A stretch of 17,920 nt of DNA from Bacillota bacterium. GTDB taxonomy: Bacteria; Bacillota; Clostridia; Lachnospirales; Lachnospiraceae. Each line of letters starts with the position of its first letter. Position 1 is the stretch's first letter. The stretch lies in contig JAEZKU010000058.1 of the NCBI GenBank assembly GCA_023436065.1, forward strand, positions 1 to 17,920, given 5' to 3'. The notes beneath the pieces were generated by a model. That model ran no database searches. It was not told where the DNA came from and worked only from the letters and a program-made list of their open reading frames with translations. Position numbers and translations under genes: made by a program. This document shows positions 13,528-17,920 of this stretch, piece by piece.

Positions 13528-14667
13528 ATGATAGATTTAGCAGAAAGCAGAATAAAAATTGATGAGATTGACCGGCAGATGGTGGAGCTGTTTGAGAAGA
13601 GAATGGAGCTGGCCATGGACATTGCTAATTATAAAAAAAGTGTTGGAAAGCCGATTTATGATGCCGCCAGGGAAGAGGAGAAGCTGACGACATTAAGAGC
13701 AATGGCCGGAAGTGAGTTCAATAAGAAAGCGATCGCTGATCTATTCAAGCAGATCATGTCCATGAGCCGCAGACTTCAATATATGCTGCTTGAGGACCAG
13801 GAAAGCCTGGGCTTTACAGAGGTGGAGCATTTCCCGAGAAATAAGGAGACACAGATTGCATTTTACGGAGAAAGGGGTTCCTATACAGAGCAGGCAATGT
13901 TGGAATACTTTCAGACCGAGGTATCCGGCCTGCCGATGGAGACCTTTGAGGAAGTGATGCAGGCTGTTCAGGGAGGAAAGGCGGAGTATGGTGTCCTCCC
14001 GATTGAAAACTCCTCGACGGGAACACTTTCCGATATCTTTGACCTGCTGTCTGAATATAATGTCTATATCATCGGAGAACATATGGTTAAGATCGAGCAT
14101 AACCTGTGGGGATTGCCCGGAGCGAAGCTTTCCGATATCAGGCAGGTTTACTCCCATAAGCAGGGGCTGTTGCAGTGTTCACAATTCTTAAGTATGCATC
14201 CACAGATGAAGCAGATTGTTGGCGGCAGCACCGCCGGCAGCGCGAGAAAAGTATTGGAGGAGCAGGATATCACTCAGGCTGCGATTGCCAGCAGAAGGGC
14301 AGGAGAATATCTGGGACTGTCGTTGCTTCAGGAAGCGATTCACAATGAGGATCACAATACAACACGCTTTATTGTCATTTCCAATCAGAGGATATACAGT
14401 CAGACTGCGGAGCGCACCAGCATCTGCTTTGCCCTGCCCCATCAGAGCGGTTCCCTGTATCATACACTTTCCCATTTTATCTACAATAATATCAATATGA
14501 CCAAGATAGAATCAAGACCGATCACAGGTAAAGCATTTGCCTATCGATTTTACGTAGATATCGAGGGAGGCCTAGAGAATCCCGCAGTGAAGAATGCGCT
14601 GCATTGCATCAGGGAGGAAGCACTGGAGATGAAGATACTGGGCAGTTATATTCCCGTTCATGCATAA
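13528..14667 (+). CDS. pheA: Bifunctional chorismate mutase/prephenate dehydratase (P-protein)
   Basis: A 379-residue enzyme of normal P-protein length that turns chorismate into prephenate and then phenylpyruvate, the phenylalanine branch. Residues 1-88 are an AroQ-type chorismate mutase (IDEIDRQMVELFEKRMELA, with the ANYKK and GKPIYDAAREEEKL segments that carry active-site residues). Residues about 108-285 are the dehydratase (FYGERGSYTEQA, GVLPIENSSTGT, NTTRF at 277-281, whose Thr is catalytic in the family). Residues about 297-376 are an ACT regulatory domain with GSLYHTLSHF (308-317) and ESRP (328-331), the site of phenylalanine feedback inhibition. GGAGG (13516-13520) lies seven bases before ATG 13528. 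It has its own promoter and stands alone. Confidence 0.95.
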   Translation: MIDLAESRIKIDEIDRQMVELFEKRMELAMDIANYKKSVGKPIYDAAREEEKLTTLRAMAGSEFNKKAIADLFKQIMSMSRRLQYMLLEDQESLGFTEVEHFPRNKETQIAFYGERGSYTEQAMLEYFQTEVSGLPMETFEEVMQAVQGGKAEYGVLPIENSSTGTLSDIFDLLSEYNVYIIGEHMVKIEHNLWGLPGAKLSDIRQVYSHKQGLLQCSQFLSMHPQMKQIVGGSTAGSARKVLEEQDITQAAIASRRAGEYLGLSLLQEAIHNEDHNTTRFIVISNQRIYSQTAERTSICFALPHQSGSLYHTLSHFIYNNINMTKIESRPITGKAFAYRFYVDIEGGLENPAVKNALHCIREEALEMKILGSYIPVHA

Positions 14668-14683
14668 GTGAATTCATATAATT

Positions 14684-14713
14684 TTCAAAATCTAATCACA
14701 AAGTAAACATAAT
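14684..14713 (+). promoter_or_regulatory. Weak promoter candidate for the htrA-like gene
   Basis: TTCAAA (14684-14689) and CATAAT (14708-14713) are 18 bases apart. In the leader, GGG and AGCC (14749-14757) pair with GGCT and CCC (14763-14769) around GACCT, forming a small stem about 40 bases before the start codon. No clear terminator of pheA is visible in this 140-base gap, so read-through from pheA is also possible. Confidence 0.3.
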
Positions 14714-14807
14714 TTACTGTTACACTATCCTTATCAAAAGGAAATCACGGGTTAGCCGACCTGGCTCCCGATCTTAATAGGACAGCATTTTGAAAGGAGT
14801 GTACCTT

Positions 14808-16385
14808 ATGAATAACGAATTCGAGAAGAATGAAACAGGCGAGAACAGCAATGTTCAAAATTCAGACAACCTTGAGCAGGTAAGCCATAATTTCTCAGAA
14901 CACGGGAATACAGAAACGACTTATTCCTATACAGGCGATGGGATTATTCAGGATAATCATCCAAGCAACTCACAGAGCGGCTATGGACAGAGTAATTACA
15001 GTCAGACAGGATATGGCCAAACCGGTTATAACCAGTCAGGTTACGGTCAGATGAATTATAATCAGACCGGTTATAATAACAATCAGAGCTTTAACGGTGC
15101 AGGCAATTACGGAGGCTCCTATTATGGGCAGAATATCTATCCTACACCGGAAGAGAAGAAGGAAAAGAGAAAAAAGAGCAGAAAAGGATTTGCGAAAGTT
15201 GCTAAACTGACAGCCGCAGCTTTAGTATTCGGTATCATTGCAGGCGGTGCCTTCCAGGCATATTATATGCTTGCATGGCCGGCAGACTCAAAACAGAGTC
15301 TTACCGACAACGGTAATAAGATAGAGGTTACCGAGGTGCCGCAGAGCGTGGACAACAACGGTACCATCCCCACCTCTGATGCGGCTGCACAGGGTGTCGT
15401 GACGGATGTGTCCGATGTAGTGACAAAGGTAATGCCCTCCATCGTCGCAATCAATTCCTCAATCACACAGACGTCCACTGACTTCTTCGGAAGACAGTAT
15501 GAGCAGCAGGGTGAGAGCAGCGGTTCCGGTATCATCATCGCACAGAATAATTCCACGCTTCTGATTGTCACTAATAATCATGTGGTAAACGGAGCCAGTT
15601 CAATAGAAATCGTATTCTCCAACGAGAAAAAAGCGACTGCAACAGTCAAGGGATCTGATGCAAATGCTGACCTTGCAGTTCTTTCTGTAGATATGAACCA
15701 GTTGGATCAGGAAACCGCAGCAGCAATCAAGGTTGCTACCTTAGGTGACTCATCTACTGTGGTTCCCGGTGAGATGGTCGTAGCCATCGGCAATGCACTC
15801 GGTTATGGACAGTCTGTGACAGTAGGCTATGTAAGTGCTGTCAACCGTGAGGTCACCATCGAGAACCAGAAGATGACCCTTCTTCAGACAGACGCCGCCA
15901 TCAACCCTGGTAACAGCGGCGGTGCATTACTCAATATCAAGGGTGAAGTGATCGGTATCAACTCTGTGAAATTCGCTTCTCAGGAAGTAGAAGGCATGGG
16001 TTATGCAATCCCGATTTCCGATGCAGTACCGCTAATCAATGAGCTGATGAATCGTGAGGTAGTAGCAGCCAATGAACAGGGCTTCCTTGGTATCGATATC
16101 TCCACAGCTCAGGAAGTGACAGAGGCATACTCTCAGCGGTTCAATATGCCGATCGGTATCTATGTCAATGATGTTGTAGAAGGTTCACCGGCTGCGACGG
16201 CAGGTCTGATGCAGGGAGATATCATTACAGGTCTGGATGGAGTTAAGATAGAGACCATTGAGGATCTGAAGAATGCGCTCCAGTATAAGAAGGCTGGCCA
16301 GGATGTGAAGCTGACAGTCCATGTAATTGAAGGCGGGGCATATGTAGAGAAGACTCTGAATGTAACACTTGGAGAGAAGCAGTAA
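14808..16385 (+). CDS. HtrA/DegP-type membrane-anchored serine protease with Tyr-rich repeat tail
   Basis: A 525-residue surface quality-control protease. Residues 1-130 are a disordered, cytosolic region ending in a very basic stretch (KKEKRKKSRK, about 117-126); within it, residues 57-91 are seven tandem pentads of the form [S/T][G/N]Y[G/S/N]Q (one begins with M). Residues about 132-157 form the single membrane helix. The trypsin-like domain has a complete triad: H258 in TNNHVV, D288 in ANADLAVL and S370 in GNSGGAL. One PDZ domain follows (about 420-515; GFLGIDIS, GSPAATAGLMQGDIITGLDG). This matches Gram-positive HtrA/HtrB proteins that degrade misfolded secreted proteins. ATG 14808 has AGGAG (14795-14799) eight bases before it; TTG 14790 would absorb that site. 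The repeat tail is unusual. Confidence 0.93.
   Translation: MNNEFEKNETGENSNVQNSDNLEQVSHNFSEHGNTETTYSYTGDGIIQDNHPSNSQSGYGQSNYSQTGYGQTGYNQSGYGQMNYNQTGYNNNQSFNGAGNYGGSYYGQNIYPTPEEKKEKRKKSRKGFAKVAKLTAAALVFGIIAGGAFQAYYMLAWPADSKQSLTDNGNKIEVTEVPQSVDNNGTIPTSDAAAQGVVTDVSDVVTKVMPSIVAINSSITQTSTDFFGRQYEQQGESSGSGIIIAQNNSTLLIVTNNHVVNGASSIEIVFSNEKKATATVKGSDANADLAVLSVDMNQLDQETAAAIKVATLGDSSTVVPGEMVVAIGNALGYGQSVTVGYVSAVNREVTIENQKMTLLQTDAAINPGNSGGALLNIKGEVIGINSVKFASQEVEGMGYAIPISDAVPLINELMNREVVAANEQGFLGIDISTAQEVTEAYSQRFNMPIGIYVNDVVEGSPAATAGLMQGDIITGLDGVKIETIEDLKNALQYKKAGQDVKLTVHVIEGGAYVEKTLNVTLGEKQ
14976..15080 (+). repeat. Seven tandem pentapeptide-coding units in the htrA-like gene
   Basis: Seven consecutive 15-base units encode [S/T][G/N]Y[G/S/N]Q-type pentads with tyrosine in the third place of each. 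Codons vary (TAT/TAC, CAG/CAA, GGT/GGC/GGA), so the pattern is kept at protein level and is not a fresh DNA expansion. It continues less regularly with more Gly, Tyr and Asn up to about residue 111. Confidence 0.85.
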
Positions 16386-16430
16386 TCATAGATTATACTA
16401 AATTGATATCAATAAAATATGAGATATAAA

Positions 16431-16464
16431 AGCAGGAGGTTCAGCTTATGCTGAACCTCCTGTT
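16431..16464 (+). terminator. Strong stem-loop terminator of the htrA-like gene
   Basis: A perfect 13-base stem (CAGGAGGTTCAGC 16433-16445 and GCTGAACCTCCTG 16450-16462) with a TTAT loop can extend by two more pairs. The T-tract after it (TGTTGTTATG) is poor on the plus strand; on the minus strand the stem is followed by CTTTTATATCTC, a better one. It may work in both directions. It marks the right border of the intact genes before the RHS remnant. Confidence 0.75.
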
Positions 16465-16494
16465 GTTATGCGCACCAGTATGATTGAGACTTAG

Positions 16495-16572
16495 ACTGAT
16501 GAAGAAACTGCGGCAAATAATAGTGCATTTACAGTAAAGAATGGTTACAATGGACTCAAAGAAACTATGGAA
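16495..16572 (+). pseudogene. RHS gene remnant, upstream fragment in a different frame
   Basis: Frame 1 (from ACT 16495) is open for about 26 codons reading TDEETAANNSAF, then TVKNGYNGLKETM, and stops at 16573. A TAG at 16492 closes it on the left and it lacks a start codon or ribosome site. The NGYNGLKET wording resembles the segment that leads into YD repeats in clostridial RHS proteins, and the main repeat reading continues in another frame right after it. I read it as the broken front part of the gene at 16541. The identity is inferred from resemblance only. Confidence 0.4.
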
Positions 16573-17563
16573 TAACCTTGATAGATTATCAAAAACCACC
16601 ACCCAGGGTGATGCTACAATAGGCAGCTTACAGACAATCTATCAGTATGATAAGCTTGGTAACCTTATTTACTCCAAGGATAGCATGGGGGCAATCAACA
16701 CCTATACCTATGATAGCCTTGGCAGGAATCTAAGTCAGACAGTAAAGAATGATACAGGTGATTCAAAGATAACCAACTTTACCACCTATGACCTAAACGG
16801 AAATGTTCTGACGAAAACCGATGGGAATCTTAACACAACTTCCTATACTTATGATGCCTTGAACAGAAACGTAACAATTACGAATGCGATCAAACAGGTG
16901 ACGACCAATACCTATGATGCGAATGGTAACCTTACCCAGCAGAAAGATTATCTTGGCAATATTACGAAAAATGTGTATGATGGTATCAATAGGCTGGTAG
17001 AAACCAGAGATGCCTATAACATAATCATTAAGCAGCTGGAATATAATGATGCCAATGCTCAGATCGCTGCTTATGATGCCTTACGGAATAAGACAGTATA
17101 TCTGTATGATAAGAACCTCCGACAAACAGGAACCAAAGACGCCATGGGGAATACTTCCTCGATGGTTTATGATCTGCGCGGCAATATTATCACGAAGAAG
17201 GATGGGAAAGGAAATACTATCTCGTACCAGTATGATGCAGAGAACCGCCTGACCAAGGTAACAGATGCCTTGGGAAATAGTACAGCATACACCTATGATT
17301 CTGCTGGGAATCTGCTTACTCAGACAGATGGCAATGGGAATACCACTACTTATCATTATAATGGTGCTAATCTGATATCTTCTAAGATTGACCCATCAGG
17401 AGCATCAGAGAATTATACATATCATGACAACGGTAAGTTGAAGGAGAAGACTGATCGTAATGGAATATTAACTTCCTATACCTACGATGTATTCGGCAGA
17501 CTGTTAAAGGAGTATGCCGGAGGACAGGTTCAAAGCTATACCTATGATGGTTACCATGGCTGA
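16541..17563 (+). pseudogene. RHS/YD-repeat protein fragment, 5'-truncated
   Basis: An open frame of 340 codons built almost wholly of YD repeats about 20-21 residues long (forms of 'YxYDxxGNLxxxxDxxGN', for example YTYDSLGR, YTYDALNR, NTYDANGN, YQYDAENR, YTYDSAGN), roughly 14-15 copies. In intact RHS proteins such repeats build a large extracellular shell that encloses a C-terminal toxin. Here there is no signal peptide, no N-terminal domain, no ribosome site at ATG 16541 and an in-frame stop at 16535, so the front is missing. It ends early at TGA 17561 in YTYDGYHG, and the repeat reading resumes in another frame. It sits directly after the htrA-like terminator. It is probably a decayed remnant of a larger gene or cassette and not functional. 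Confidence 0.75.
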
Positions 17564-17888
17564 CGAAACAGGGACTACCATACGAACCTATGATGCCTTG
17601 AACCGTAACATCTCTAAGGATGTCCCTACAATCGGTAAGAGCGTTTATGAGTACGACCTTGCAGCAACCGCAGGAGAATATTCCGAACGTACCACAGATC
17701 CCAAGGGAAATGTTATACTTAAGACCTATGATAAGGTAGGGAGATTGTCCAAGGTTACAGCAGATGGAAAGACAACACAATATGGATATTATAATGTAAA
17801 ATGCAAAGTTAAATTCTTGATTGCATGGGTAAATTCGTGTTTGATGATTTTAGTCTTGCACAGAATGTGGTATGGTTGTCTTGGTTAG
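17545..17888 (+). pseudogene. RHS/YD-repeat fragment, downstream frame
   Basis: The repeat reading resumes in frame 3 from about 17545 (VTMADETGTTIRTYDALNR, later TYDKVGRLSKVTADGKT) and keeps RHS character to TQYGYYN at 17795. After that the frame runs on to a stop at 17886-17888 with residues (VKCKVKFLIAW and on) that no longer look like RHS. An open reading from ATG 17514 exists, but its first ten residues are the other-frame shadow of the preceding fragment, so I do not take it as a real start. The loss of similarity at about 17796 suggests a recombination junction. Confidence 0.65.
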
Positions 17889-17920
17889 TGGGTTCCTCCG
17901 AACAGATTACGGAGGATAAG
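17825..17920 (+). CDS. Possible partial reading frame running off the window
   Basis: From ATG 17825 the frame stays open for 32 codons to the end of the window (MGKFVFDDFSLAQNVVW, then LSWLVGSSEQITEDK). The composition is plausible for protein, but no ribosome site precedes the ATG, the frame is closed by TAA at 17810 and I recognise no family. It could be a remnant on the far side of the RHS junction or chance. Confidence 0.25.
   Translation, partial: MGKFVFDDFSLAQNVVWLSWLVGSSEQITEDK

Noticed and set aside
16541..17795. CRISPR-like or DNA tandem repeat suggested by the periodic YD coding
   Set aside because: The period is in the protein (about 20-21 residues) and the DNA copies differ; there are no identical direct repeats with unique spacers.

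Overview
The window looks like chromosomal DNA from a Gram-positive, low-to-moderate GC anaerobe of the class Clostridia, most likely Lachnospiraceae. The pointers are strong Shine-Dalgarno sites (AGGAGG type), sigma-A promoters with 17-base spacers and AT-rich gaps, and gene types common in that family: a solitary PilT, a zinc-ribbon membrane protein, an MltG with an export signal, a bifunctional PheA and a DUF5050-type lipoprotein-receptor-like propeller. The family assignment is inference; there is no rRNA or tRNA to anchor it.

Layout. 1-90 holds the terminator of a gene lying before the window. 158-1260 is a LacI-family regulator whose promoter carries a perfect palindrome over the -35. 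1261-1584 has no gene but holds two large inverted repeats. 1585-2017 is a small zinc-ribbon membrane protein with its own terminator. 2023-3464 is a TetR regulator overlapping a flavoprotein with an iron-sulfur-type cysteine cluster, with a palindromic operator candidate in front. 3558-5040 is an exported MltG-type murein transglycosylase with an extra N-terminal domain, and 5256-6095 is a pirin. 6097-7650 (minus) is an ABC-F ATPase that converges on pirin with a 1-base gap. 7651-7971 holds divergent promoters, one for the ABC-F gene (with a leader hairpin) and one for pilT (7972-9054). 9142-12227 is a likely operon: a GtrA-like membrane protein, an RlmI-type rRNA methyltransferase and folC. 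12187-13230 (minus) is a membrane-anchored propeller-like protein whose 3' end overlaps folC by 41 bases. 13231-13527 holds a second divergent promoter pair, serving it and pheA (13528-14667). 14808-16385 is an HtrA/DegP-type membrane protease with an unusual tyrosine-rich repeat tail on the cytosolic side. After its terminator comes a decayed RHS/YD-repeat gene (16495-17795) in at least three frames, then a junction into sequence I do not recognise.

How the parts fit. Most of the window is ordinary core function: cell-envelope maintenance (MltG, HtrA, GtrA-like protein), translation (ABC-F, rRNA methyltransferase), folate and phenylalanine biosynthesis. The accessory flavour is in the two regulators with candidate self-operators, the palindromes at 1265-1524 and the RHS remnant at the right edge. 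I found no CRISPR array, tRNA, intact insertion sequence or clear defence system. The most unusual items are the FUS-like pentapeptide tail of HtrA, the His-to-Asn change in the His-box position of PilT, the large inverted repeat at 1406-1524 and the modular MltG.
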